From positions 1 through 23,868 of the forward strand of contig NZ_JBAVEJ010000157.1 of NCBI RefSeq assembly GCF_049587675.1: a stretch of 23,868 bases of DNA, written 5' to 3'. This DNA is from Sulfuricaulis sp049587675. Lineage in GTDB: Bacteria; Pseudomonadota; Gammaproteobacteria; Acidiferrobacterales; Sulfurifustaceae. A program made the translations under genes and the position numbers. How positions within the stretch are numbered: position 1 is the first letter of the stretch; each line of letters begins with the position of its first letter. Shown piece after piece: positions 7,777 to 15,720 of this stretch. A model generated the notes under the pieces. That model saw nothing but the letters and a program-made list of their open reading frames with translations. It did not search any database and had not been told where the DNA came from.

Positions 7777-10125
7777 ATGAATCGCCGTCTGATTTGCTGC
7801 GGATTGTTTGCATTGTTCTTGTTTGCCTTTGCCGGCGTGATCCAGGCAGGGGTCATGGATTGGTTTCGCCGCGACACGCCACCTCCCCGGGACTATGTCA
7901 TCCTCATCAATTACGAATTGGGGATGCACTGTACCGGTTTTGATTTCTCCTACTGTTGTATCCTGCCTCCGTACAATTCTATTCTCGCCCAGGTTGTGAA
8001 AACCGAGAGCAAAGGCGAGAAACCGGTGCTGCTCGGCTCCGACCCCCACGACCCCGAGGTGCTGGTGGACGGCGACAAACGCTTCCGGCTGGCCTACACC
8101 CATGAGGACCCGGAGGGTATACCTAATACATATTCGGCTGCCAAGAAGCTGGCCTACTGGGGAGTGGCGTATCGCGGCAAAGCGCTACCTGACCAGGAGT
8201 TCAGCAGTCTTTATATTTACAAGGATCTCGAGGGCTCCAATCCGGAGCACACCAGCGCCAACGCCAAGAAACTTCATGTCGGTATCGACACCCCGATCAA
8301 GATCAATCAGGGACCGACCGGCCAGTATGTGGGGAAGGGATTTCTGCGTTATTCCGGGACGACCGGAACCGTGGTGTTCGCCGATTCACCCGTCATGGAA
8401 AACGTGCCGATCACCCTCACGGGTCCCGGGATATGGGAGGCGCTCGGGCTTCCGCTCACGCCGTTCAACGATCAATTCACGGCGCTGACGACGCTGGACG
8501 AGACCATGTTTCAGCCGTTCCAGAAATCCGTGGTGACGCTGGTGGACGCCAAGACGCGCGAACCCGTGATCGATTCGTCCGGTCAGGTCGTGCGGTTTTT
8601 CGGGGTGAATCCCATCGACGTGCCCAACTGCACGCGCTGTCATTCGAACGAACGCGCCAATGGCAACAAATATTCCAAGTACAAGACAGAGCACGATTTC
8701 TGGAAAGAGATGCGCGGCACCGGCGAGTATTACGCGCAAATCAAGGCCGCGGCGATTTCGATTCTGGAAATTCATGACGACCATCACGGCACGAACTTCC
8801 TGGCCAAATGGCCCGCAAGTTCGAGCACGTATCTGCGGCTCGGACGGGATTCGGTCCTGTGCCAGGATTGCCACGCGGACAATATCATCGGCCGGTTGTC
8901 ATCCCGGAAAGCCGGCGCCATGGAGAAAAGTGATATTCAGCCGAAACATCCCCGGCTGCCCGATCCCGATCACCTGATTTCGCCCCTGACTGAAGCGATT
9001 CACAAGAGCCATCAGCGCCACAATCCACTCCCCGACAGTCTCGGTTTTGCCGGCGGTTGCCAGGGCTGCCATCCGGCGCACCGCAGCGACCGTACCATGA
9101 ACGATTTTCCGCTGACGGCGGACGGGAAAAACCAGTTCGCCTCCGGAGACGTGCGCGACGCCAAAGGTTGTTTCACCCGTCGCGACGTGCACGGCAATCC
9201 CCGTCGACACCAGGACGGGGCCGAGACCCCGAGTTATCTCAACGCCGTGGGCAGCGCGCTGCTTTCCGAGGTGATGAACACCAAGGGAAACGACAAGGGC
9301 TTATACTGCACCAACTGTCATAACATGCTGTCGCGCGAATTGTACAAGGCGGATCATCTTACCGACGCGGTGACGCAGACAGGCCGGACGCTTCGTAACC
9401 AGCCGCTGGCTCCGATGGCCGCCGCCCTCGGCATTTCGGTGGAGCAACTGAAAAGGGACTACCTCAATCCCAAAAGCCCGATGCAGGGAGAAGATGTTTC
9501 CAGCGGCGTCTACCGTACCTGGGATCGCTCCGGGCAGACCCTCGCCGCCGTCGGCCGGATCAAGGCGGATACGCAGGGAAAGCCGGTGCTGACGGTGCCC
9601 GATGAAGACGGCAACCGGTCTGTCATTATTGTGGACAAAGACCCGGACGGGACCGAAGGCGTGGCGGCGTCGTATGAAGCGGCCACCCACGGCAAGGATT
9701 ACTGGCTGGCACCCGGTGAACCCCACTGCGCCGATTGCCATCGACCGCCCTTCGTCGAAAGCATGGGTGGCGGCGCCTTTCCCCTAGACCAGCCGGGGAA
9801 GTACGCGCTCATGCGCCACTCCAAGGGGCACGCGGGAATCACCTGCCAGGGTTGCCATGAATCGACTCACGGTCTTTATCCCGTCAACCCGGAAGTGGAT
9901 ATTTCCAGTTACCAGCAGGCGGCGTTGTTGAATCCCGATGGCTCGCATGGCCCGGTGAAGTGCGCGGCCTGCCATACGGTCAACAAGTACGGTGTGCCTT
10001 CTCGTCATCAGGAGCTGATCGGCAAGAAAGGGCCGACCTGGGATAACTATGACAAAGCCGTCGAGCTCCAGCATGTGCTGCGAGCTGGCGCCGGACCGAC
10101 ACCACGTGATAACGAGCGGAAGTAA
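7777..10125 (+). CDS. Secreted heptaheme c-type cytochrome (small paralogue)
   Basis: This 782-residue protein has a signal peptide (about 1-24, ending IQA) and seven CXXCH sites at residues 285, 362, 428, 511, 651, 690 and 729. Its heme-free N-terminal domain carries MHCTGFDFSYCCILPPYNS (50-68), almost identical to the 9-heme paralogue, including C52, C60 and C61. Other shared blocks include LYIY-x2-LEGSNP, the GTVVF strand, IWEALGLPL-x-PF, WLAPGEPHCADCH and QGCHESTHGLYPV. It stops shortly after the seventh heme and lacks the last two hemes of the paralogue. The start at 7777 is fixed by an in-frame TAA twelve bases upstream. Periplasmic or extracellular electron transfer is inferred; substrate or partner is unknown. 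Confidence 0.92.
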   Translation: MNRRLICCGLFALFLFAFAGVIQAGVMDWFRRDTPPPRDYVILINYELGMHCTGFDFSYCCILPPYNSILAQVVKTESKGEKPVLLGSDPHDPEVLVDGDKRFRLAYTHEDPEGIPNTYSAAKKLAYWGVAYRGKALPDQEFSSLYIYKDLEGSNPEHTSANAKKLHVGIDTPIKINQGPTGQYVGKGFLRYSGTTGTVVFADSPVMENVPITLTGPGIWEALGLPLTPFNDQFTALTTLDETMFQPFQKSVVTLVDAKTREPVIDSSGQVVRFFGVNPIDVPNCTRCHSNERANGNKYSKYKTEHDFWKEMRGTGEYYAQIKAAAISILEIHDDHHGTNFLAKWPASSSTYLRLGRDSVLCQDCHADNIIGRLSSRKAGAMEKSDIQPKHPRLPDPDHLISPLTEAIHKSHQRHNPLPDSLGFAGGCQGCHPAHRSDRTMNDFPLTADGKNQFASGDVRDAKGCFTRRDVHGNPRRHQDGAETPSYLNAVGSALLSEVMNTKGNDKGLYCTNCHNMLSRELYKADHLTDAVTQTGRTLRNQPLAPMAAALGISVEQLKRDYLNPKSPMQGEDVSSGVYRTWDRSGQTLAAVGRIKADTQGKPVLTVPDEDGNRSVIIVDKDPDGTEGVAASYEAATHGKDYWLAPGEPHCADCHRPPFVESMGGGAFPLDQPGKYALMRHSKGHAGITCQGCHESTHGLYPVNPEVDISSYQQAALLNPDGSHGPVKCAACHTVNKYGVPSRHQELIGKKGPTWDNYDKAVELQHVLRAGAGPTPRDNERK

Positions 10126-10157
10126 TCAGAATAACGTTTTGTGAGTCAGAGATTGAA

Positions 10158-10679
10158 ATGAAACGGTTTCTTATAGTGTGGCTGCTTTGCCTGGCGCCCG
10201 TGATGACAGTGATGGCGGAAGGAAAGACGGTCTTTTCCATGCCAGACACGAATGGCAAGGTCCACACGCTGTCGCAATATGCCGGGAAATGGGTGGTCGT
10301 CAATTACTGGGCGACCTCTTGCCCGCCCTGCATTAAAGAAATTCCGCAGCTCACGAAGTTTCACGAAAAGCACAAGGATCACGATGCCGTTGTGTTGGGC
10401 GTCGACTTTGAGGACATTTCTCTGGCTTGGCTGAAAGATTTCATGGACAGCATGTCCATGAGCTATCCGGTGTTGCCCTCCAACCCGTCGCAACAGGTTA
10501 CCCCCTTCGGCGCCATTATCATGTTGCCTACCACTTTTATCATCTCTCCGGCCGGTGAACTCGTGGCGCAGCAGGGGGGTGCCGTCACGGCCGCCGACCT
10601 TGAAGCCTTCATCAAGCGCCAGACTGAGGCCGGCAAGGCGAATGCACCTGCGAAAAAACTCAACACCAAAATTCATTAA
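10158..10679 (+). CDS. TlpA/ResA-like periplasmic thioredoxin
   Basis: The 173-residue protein has a signal peptide (1-20, cleavage after VMA) and a TlpA/AhpC-TSA thioredoxin fold. The redox motif is WATSCPPCIKEIPQL (51-65, with C55 and C58), and the cis-proline region is MLPTTFII. Proteins of this type keep CXXCH cysteines reduced for heme attachment (CcmG/ResA role) or reduce other periplasmic disulfides. It begins 32 bases after the heptaheme cytochrome and is probably in the same transcript, which supports a role in maturing the two cytochromes or reducing their extra C-X7-CC cysteines. No membrane anchor is present, so the mature protein should be soluble. Confidence 0.88.
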   Translation: MKRFLIVWLLCLAPVMTVMAEGKTVFSMPDTNGKVHTLSQYAGKWVVVNYWATSCPPCIKEIPQLTKFHEKHKDHDAVVLGVDFEDISLAWLKDFMDSMSMSYPVLPSNPSQQVTPFGAIIMLPTTFIISPAGELVAQQGGAVTAADLEAFIKRQTEAGKANAPAKKLNTKIH

Positions 10680-10733
10680 CCTTCCCCGGCAGCCAACAAT
10701 AACGCTATAACATATTTTCAAGGACTAAGCGGT

Positions 10734-11642
10734 ATGACTGATTTATCGACGTTGAACGCGCGTTTCGGCCTTTCCGGTCAGGTGGTTTTCAAGCAAGGCT
10801 CAGGCGGGCTGGACGTGGTGGAAGTGGTCAATTCCCGGGGCAGTGCCACCGTGGCGCTGCAAGGCGCGCAAGTGCTGACCTGGGCGCCACGCGGGTCGCC
10901 GCCGGTGATCTGGCTGTCGCGCGCCGCCAAATTCGCGCCTGGCAAATCGATCCGCGGTGGCGTACCGGTCTGCTGGCCGTGGTTCGGTCCGCATGCGACC
11001 GTGGCCACGCTCCCGGCGCACGGATTCGCGCGCACCGTGCCGTGGGTAGTAATCGGTGCACAAACCCTGGCGGATGGCGCCACGCGTCTCGACTTTCGCC
11101 TCGTCTTGAACGAGGCCTCCCGCGCCCAGTGGCCGCATGCCACGCTGCTCGAAAGCCACATAACCGTAGGCGCGGCGCTCGAGATCGATCTCGTGACGCG
11201 CAACGCCGACCGCAGCGCCATCACCATCGGCGATGCGCTGCATACCTATTTCGAGGTGAGCGACGTGCGCCAGGTGAAAATCCGCGGTCTCGAAGGCTGT
11301 CCTTATCTTGACAAGATGGACGGCGGCAAGCGCAAGACGCAGACCGGACCGGTGACGATCGGCGCCGAAACTGATCGCATCTACCTAGATTCCAGCGCGG
11401 ATTGCCTGATCGACGATCCCAGCCTGAAGCGTAGTATCCGTATTCGCAAACGCGGCAGTCATTCAACCGTGGTTTGGAATCCGTGGATCGAAAAGTCGCT
11501 GAAGATGGGAGATTTCGGCGAAAACGGTTACCTTAATATGCTGTGCGTGGAAAGCGCCAACGCTGCGGACGACGTAGTGACCATCGCGCCGGGTGGCGAG
11601 CATCACCTGTGGGTGCGCTACGAGATCGAACCAATGAATTGA
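10734..11642 (+). CDS. D-hexose-6-phosphate mutarotase (glucose-6-phosphate 1-epimerase, YeaD-like)
   Basis: The 302-residue protein matches the aldose-1-epimerase-like fold of YeaD. Visible motifs are GGVPVCWPWFGPH (75-87), AHGFAR (95-100, H96), DALHTYF (167-173, H170) and CVESAN (271-276, E273), which hold the expected catalytic histidines and glutamate. It interconverts alpha and beta anomers of hexose 6-phosphates in the cytoplasm. A start at 10734 is supported by AAGGA at 10720-10724. It lies 54 bases after the thioredoxin gene, same strand, but has no obvious link to cytochrome maturation; it may only be a neighbour. Confidence 0.9.
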   Translation: MTDLSTLNARFGLSGQVVFKQGSGGLDVVEVVNSRGSATVALQGAQVLTWAPRGSPPVIWLSRAAKFAPGKSIRGGVPVCWPWFGPHATVATLPAHGFARTVPWVVIGAQTLADGATRLDFRLVLNEASRAQWPHATLLESHITVGAALEIDLVTRNADRSAITIGDALHTYFEVSDVRQVKIRGLEGCPYLDKMDGGKRKTQTGPVTIGAETDRIYLDSSADCLIDDPSLKRSIRIRKRGSHSTVVWNPWIEKSLKMGDFGENGYLNMLCVESANAADDVVTIAPGGEHHLWVRYEIEPMN

Positions 11643-11707
11643 GCCGGGATTGCTATAACACACTAAACCCGGTGGAATTCCACGGTAGTCGCACTAGTAT
11701 TTTTTGT

Positions 11708-11812
11708 CGCCGCATTGAATATTGTTATTGCGGCGGCGTGAATCGATATCATAAAGTGGAGGCACTTAAAGGGATTGATCCTTAATCAAGCGACGCTGGC
11801 CGCCGCAATAAC
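11708..11812. repeat. Three competing complementary arms (possible alternative hairpins)
   Basis: Arm B, GTTATTGCGGCGGC at 11724-11737, is the perfect 14-bp complement of arm C, GCCGCCGCAATAAC at 11799-11812. Part of arm B (TGCGGCG, 11729-11735) also pairs with arm A, CGCCGCA at 11708-11714. A:B and B:C cannot form together, the layout of an attenuator or switch. The 61 bases between B and C hold TTGATCCTTAATCAA. No U-tract follows arm C. Confidence 0.5.
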
Positions 11813-11831
11813 AGGCAATCTTATGAATTTT

Positions 11832-11922
11832 AATTATTGATCTGGCACACGAAAATCTGGAGATGTTGGCTGTATAATTAAGTTGTTTTCGTTTCAATTG
11901 CATTTGTGCCGGATCAATAATT
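11832..11922. repeat. 18-bp inverted repeat flanking a TATAAT box
   Basis: AATTATTGATCTGGCACA (11832-11849) and TGTGCCGGATCAATAATT (11905-11922) are inverted copies with one mismatch (a G-U pair in RNA). A second nested pair, CGAAAA (11850-11855)/TTTTCG (11886-11891), lies inside. The space between the arms contains the candidate -10 box. No target-site duplication is visible at the ends. Confidence 0.65.
11873..11878 (+). promoter_or_regulatory. Candidate sigma-70 -10 box for soeABC
   Basis: TATAAT is a perfect -10 hexamer in the only intergenic region before soeA, but no good -35 lies 16-18 bp upstream, so an activator would be needed. The start would be near 11885 with a leader of about 120 nt. 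Confidence 0.4.
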
Positions 11923-12003
11923 GCGCCTACTGTCAGGGCTTAGTATCGTTGCTGACGTCAGTATCCTTGTGTCCGACAATCTTTCTGGATTGGCCCAGCT
12001 CTC

Positions 12004-14883
12004 ATGACCCAAACTTCCTCCGGCCGTAGCGAGGTCAAGAACACCACTTGTTACATGTGCGCCTGTCGCTGCGGCATCCGCGTGACCCTCAAGGACGGCG
12101 AGGTCCGATACATCGAGGGCAATCCCGATCACCCCATCAATAAAGGAGTGATTTGCGCCAAGGGCGCCTCGGGCATCATGAAGCAGCATTCGCCCGCGCG
12201 CCTGACCAAACCTCTGCGGCGCAAACCCGGCAGCGAACGCGGTGCCAACGAGTTCGAGGCCATTTCCTGGGATGAGGCGTTCGCGATACTGGAAGAGCGG
12301 TTGGCAAAGATTCGCGCCACCGACCCCAAGAAGTTTGCGCTGTTTACCGGCCGCGATCAGATGCAGGCCCTCACCGGCCTGTTCGCCAAACAGTTTGGTA
12401 CGCCCAACTACGCCGCCCACGGCGGCTTCTGCTCGGTCAACATGGCCGCGGGCATGATCTATACCATTGGCGGATCGTTCTGGGAGTTCGGTGGACCGGA
12501 CCTCGAGCGCGCCAAGCTGTTCGTGATGATCGGCACCGCCGAGGATCATCACTCCAACCCGCTCAAGATGGCCATCTCCAAATTCAAGCGTAATGGCGGC
12601 AAGTTCATCTCGGTCAATCCGGTGCGCACCGGCTACTCGGCGATTGCCGATGAATGGGTGCCGATCAGGCCCGGCACCGACGGGGCGCTGTTTCTCGCGC
12701 TCATCCACGTGCTCATCAAGCAGGGCCTGTACGACCGCGACTTTTTGGTGCAATACACCAACTCCGCTCAACTCGTGAACATGGACAAGAACTCGAGCGA
12801 GTACGGCATGTTCGTGCGCGCCGAGGTGCCGGTCGAGGAGGGCTGCTTCGATCCGCAAAACAAGCTGTGGTGGGACCGCCATGCCAACAAGGCCGTGGTC
12901 ACGCATACCGCGGGCGCCGATCCGTTTCTGCGCGGCGGGTTTGTGTTGCCCGATGGCACTCCGGTCAAGCCGTCGTTTCAATTGCTGGTGGATCGCGTCA
13001 AGAACTACACGCCCGAGTGGGCCAGCACCATCACCGGCATTCCTGTCGAGACCATTACGCGCCTGGCCAACGAGATGGGCGTGACGGCGCGCGATCAGAA
13101 AATCGAGCTGCCGATCGCCTGGACCGACATCTGGGGCAAGGATCATGAGGTGGTCACCGGCAATCCGGTGGCCTTCCACGCCATGCGCGGGCTGGCCGCG
13201 CATTCGAACGGTTTTCACACGATACGCTCACTGTCGATATTGATGAGCATCCTCGGCACCATCGACCGGCCGGGCGGGTTCCGGCACAAGGCGCCGTTCC
13301 CGCGCCCGATCCCGCCCTGCGCCAAGACGCCGAAGGGCCCTGAAGGCGTGCGCGCGGGCAAACCGCTGGATGGCATGGCGCTCGGCTGGCCGGCCGACCC
13401 CGATGACCTGTTCGTCGACAAGGATGGAACGCCGGTGCGCATCGACAAGGCGTTCTCCTGGGAGTATCCGCTGTCGGTGCATGGCCTGATGCACAATGTC
13501 ATCACCAACGCCTGGCGCGGCGATCCGTACCAGCTCGACACGCTGATGATCTTCATGTCCAACATGGCGTGGAATTCGACCATGAACACGGTCGAGGTGC
13601 GCGAGATGCTGAACGACAAGGACGAGCACGGCGAATACAAGATTCCCTTTATTGTCGTGTGCGATGCGTTCCAGTCGGAGATGGTGGCGTACGCCGACCT
13701 GGTGTTGCCGGATACCACCTATCTGGAGCGCCATGATGTCATGAGCATGCTCGACCGGCCGATCTCCGAGTTTGAAGGCCCGGTCGATTCCGTGCGCATC
13801 CCGGTGGTGCCGCCCAAGGGCGAGTGCAAGCCGTTCCAGGAAGTGCTGATCGAGCTCGGCTCACGCCTCAATTTGCCGGCGTTTGTCGATACGCGCGGGC
13901 AGCGCAAGTTCAAGAATTACCCGGACTTCATCATCAATTACGAGATCGAGCCGGGATCGGGCATCGGCTTTCTTGCCGGCTGGCGCGGCAAGGGCGGGGA
14001 GAAATTCATGAAAGGCGAGCCGAACTCGAACCAGTGGCAGATGTATGAAAAGAACAACTGCGTGTTCCGTTACGAGCTGCCCAAGTCCTTTCAGTACATG
14101 CGCAACTGGAACAAGGGTTACCTCGAGTGGGCGCAGCGTCACCGGCTGACCCGCTATGCCGAACCGATCCTGATCCATATCTACTCCGACATCCTGCAGC
14201 AGTTCCGCCTCGCCGCGCAGGGCAAGACTCAGGGCAAGCAGCCGCCGCCGCATCTGCGCAAGCGCATCGAGACCTATTTCGATCCGCTGCCGTTCTATTA
14301 CGAACCGCTCGAAGCCCAGTTGACCGACAAGCAGAAATATCCGCTCAATGCGGTGACCCAACGGCCGATGGCGATGTACCACTCGTGGGATTCGCAGAAC
14401 GCCTGGCTGCGCCAGATTCATACGCACAATTATTTATTCGTGAACCCGAAGACCGCCGCATCCCAGGGAATAGAGGATGGTGACTGGGTCTGGGTAGAAT
14501 CGCCCTGGGGCAAGGTGCGCGGCATGTGCCGTTACAGCGAAGCAACCGAGCCCGGCACGGTGTGGACCTGGAATGCCATCGGCAAACAGCCCGGGGCGTG
14601 GAATCTCGAACCGAGCGCGAACGAAGCCCGCCAGGGGTTTCTCCTGAACCACCTGATCTCTGAGGAACTGCCGCCACAACCGGAGGGCGAGCACCTGTCC
14701 AATTCCGATCCGGTCACCGGCCAGGCCGGCTGGTACGATGTGCGCGTACGTCTTTACAAAGCCGACCCGGCGGAAGAAAAAGTGACCTGGCCGCAGTTCG
14801 CGACGCTCACACCGGTACCCGGCGAGGAGCCGCGTCGCAAAAACTGGCTGGCCTACGTGGCTGGCAAAATGATGGGAACCTAA
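12004..14883 (+). CDS. soeA: SoeA-type molybdopterin subunit of cytoplasmic sulfite dehydrogenase
   Basis: The 959-residue protein is a DMSO-reductase family catalytic subunit. An N-terminal [4Fe-4S] motif uses C16-X2-C19-X3-C23-X27-C51, and a cysteine in GGFCSVNMAAG (C143) is the probable Mo ligand. There is no twin-arginine signal, so it stays in the cytoplasm, unlike PsrA/PhsA. Length, gene order with a four-cluster ferredoxin and an NrfD/DmsC-like anchor, and lack of a Tat signal fit SoeA of Allochromatium vinosum, which oxidises sulfite to sulfate and passes electrons to quinone. A related polysulfide or thiosulfate reductase cannot be excluded by reading alone. No strong Shine-Dalgarno is visible before the ATG. 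Confidence 0.88.
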   Translation: MTQTSSGRSEVKNTTCYMCACRCGIRVTLKDGEVRYIEGNPDHPINKGVICAKGASGIMKQHSPARLTKPLRRKPGSERGANEFEAISWDEAFAILEERLAKIRATDPKKFALFTGRDQMQALTGLFAKQFGTPNYAAHGGFCSVNMAAGMIYTIGGSFWEFGGPDLERAKLFVMIGTAEDHHSNPLKMAISKFKRNGGKFISVNPVRTGYSAIADEWVPIRPGTDGALFLALIHVLIKQGLYDRDFLVQYTNSAQLVNMDKNSSEYGMFVRAEVPVEEGCFDPQNKLWWDRHANKAVVTHTAGADPFLRGGFVLPDGTPVKPSFQLLVDRVKNYTPEWASTITGIPVETITRLANEMGVTARDQKIELPIAWTDIWGKDHEVVTGNPVAFHAMRGLAAHSNGFHTIRSLSILMSILGTIDRPGGFRHKAPFPRPIPPCAKTPKGPEGVRAGKPLDGMALGWPADPDDLFVDKDGTPVRIDKAFSWEYPLSVHGLMHNVITNAWRGDPYQLDTLMIFMSNMAWNSTMNTVEVREMLNDKDEHGEYKIPFIVVCDAFQSEMVAYADLVLPDTTYLERHDVMSMLDRPISEFEGPVDSVRIPVVPPKGECKPFQEVLIELGSRLNLPAFVDTRGQRKFKNYPDFIINYEIEPGSGIGFLAGWRGKGGEKFMKGEPNSNQWQMYEKNNCVFRYELPKSFQYMRNWNKGYLEWAQRHRLTRYAEPILIHIYSDILQQFRLAAQGKTQGKQPPPHLRKRIETYFDPLPFYYEPLEAQLTDKQKYPLNAVTQRPMAMYHSWDSQNAWLRQIHTHNYLFVNPKTAASQGIEDGDWVWVESPWGKVRGMCRYSEATEPGTVWTWNAIGKQPGAWNLEPSANEARQGFLLNHLISEELPPQPEGEHLSNSDPVTGQAGWYDVRVRLYKADPAEEKVTWPQFATLTPVPGEEPRRKNWLAYVAGKMMGT

Positions 14884-14887
14884 TCAT

Positions 14888-14974
14888 ATGAAAGAACGAA
14901 CGGAGCGCAGCGGAGTAGGGCGCCATCTTTTGAAAGGACGAACGCAGCGAAGCGGAGTAGGGCTACCTTTATGA
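14888..14974 (+). CDS. Possible 28-residue ORF made of an internal repeat, overlapping the soeB start
   Basis: An ATG five bases after the soeA stop opens a 28-residue frame, MKERTERSGVG... repeated once as LKGRTQRSGVG..., ending in a TGA that overlaps the soeB ATG (ATGA). The frame exists because the DNA repeat here has a 42-bp (14-codon) period. It could couple translation of soeB to soeA, or simply be an open frame through a dispersed intergenic repeat. I recognise no protein family. Confidence 0.25.
   Translation: MKERTERSGVGRHLLKGRTQRSGVGLPL
14890..14963. repeat. Two 32-bp direct repeats between soeA and soeB
   Basis: Copies at 14890-14921 and 14932-14963 differ at four positions and are offset by 42 bp. 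They share CGAACG-AGCG-AGCGGAGTAGGGC character. The second copy supplies the AGGG (14958-14961) that serves as ribosome binding site for soeB. It looks like a dispersed intergenic repeat inserted as a tandem pair; no other copy was seen in the window. Confidence 0.8.
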
Positions 14975-15702
14975 CTCAGCTCGCACTGGTGATCGATCTC
15001 AACGTGTGCGTGGGCTGCCATGCCTGCGTCACGAGCTGCAAGGAATGGAATACTTCGGGGGCAGCCGGCTATATGTCCGATGATCGTCCGTACGGGCAGG
15101 ACCCGACCGGCACTTTCTTCAACCGGGTGCAGACCTTCGAGGTCGGCGAGTTTCCGAATACCGACACCGTGCACTTCCCGAAGTCGTGCCTGCACTGCGA
15201 GGATCCGCCGTGCGTGCCGGTATGTCCCACCGGCGCGAGCTACAAGCGCCCCGAGGATGGCATCGTACTGGTTGATTATGACAAGTGCATCGGCTGCAAG
15301 TACTGCGCGTGGGCCTGCCCCTACGGCGTGCGCGAGATCGACGAGCATCAGAAGGTCATGAAAAAATGCACCTTGTGCGTGGATCGCATCTACGACATGT
15401 CGGTACCCGAGTCGGAACGCAAGCCGGCCTGCGTGCTTGCCTGCCCGACGAACGCGCGCCTGTTCGGCGACGTGCACGATCCGGAATCGGCGGTGTCGAT
15501 TGCGATCAGCGAAAACGGCGGTTACGCGCTCATGCCGGAGTGGGGCACCAAGCCGGCCAACCATTATCTGCCGCGCCGCAAGACGCGCATCAAGATCCAC
15601 GCCGACGAGCTCGTGCGCGCCGATAATCCGCTCAAGAAGGAGGGCGTGTTGCCCAAGCCGGCCATCAGCGAGCCGTCGCTCGACGATGTCACGAGCTGGT
15701 AG
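14971..15702 (+). CDS. soeB: SoeB-type four-cluster iron-sulfur subunit
   Basis: The 243-residue protein has the four cysteine groups of DmsB/PsrB/SoeB ferredoxin subunits: CVGCHACVTSC (13-23), a CLHC-x2-PPC-x3-CP group, CIGCKYCAWACPYG, and CTLC...CVLACPTNAR. It should carry four [4Fe-4S] clusters that move electrons from SoeA to the membrane subunit. No signal peptide is present, consistent with a cytoplasmic complex. It starts 87 bases after soeA and ends 18 bases before soeC, so the three genes form one operon. Confidence 0.9.
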   Translation: MTQLALVIDLNVCVGCHACVTSCKEWNTSGAAGYMSDDRPYGQDPTGTFFNRVQTFEVGEFPNTDTVHFPKSCLHCEDPPCVPVCPTGASYKRPEDGIVLVDYDKCIGCKYCAWACPYGVREIDEHQKVMKKCTLCVDRIYDMSVPESERKPACVLACPTNARLFGDVHDPESAVSIAISENGGYALMPEWGTKPANHYLPRRKTRIKIHADELVRADNPLKKEGVLPKPAISEPSLDDVTSW

Positions 15703-15720
15703 CGCCACGGGAAATCGGAT

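Larger units (their letters stand above)
11643..12003. other. 361-bp intergenic region before soeA with nested inverted repeats
   Basis: No gene is visible here. The region is AT-rich and unusually structured. It holds a 12-bp palindrome GTGGAATTCCAC (11672-11683), three mutually competing GC-rich arms (11708-11812), a long AATTATTGATC-type inverted repeat (11832-11922) around a perfect TATAAT, and CTGACGTCAG (11952-11961). It probably carries the promoter and leader of soeABC. Confidence 0.7.

Noticed and set aside
7767..7934. Alternative ATG at 7767 before the 7-heme cytochrome
   Set aside because: It is in another frame, only three bases from the ribosome binding site, and gives a short peptide without features; the signal peptide starts at 7777.
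10158..10200. Lipoprotein signal in the thioredoxin-like protein (WLLC)
   Set aside because: Cys11 follows too short a hydrophobic stretch, and a normal signal peptidase I site (VMA) lies at residue 20.
11775..11789. FNR-box-like TTGAT...ATCAA before soeA
   Set aside because: The spacer is five bases (CCTTA); the FNR/CRP-family site needs four, so the half-sites are out of register.
11843..11858. Possible second sigma-54 promoter, TGGCACACGAAAATCT
   Set aside because: The -24 part fits but the -12 TTGC is absent at the required distance; the bases belong to the 18-bp inverted repeat.
11832..11922. The 18-bp inverted repeat as a MITE
   Set aside because: No target-site duplication at the ends and no second copy in the window; kept only as an open possibility.
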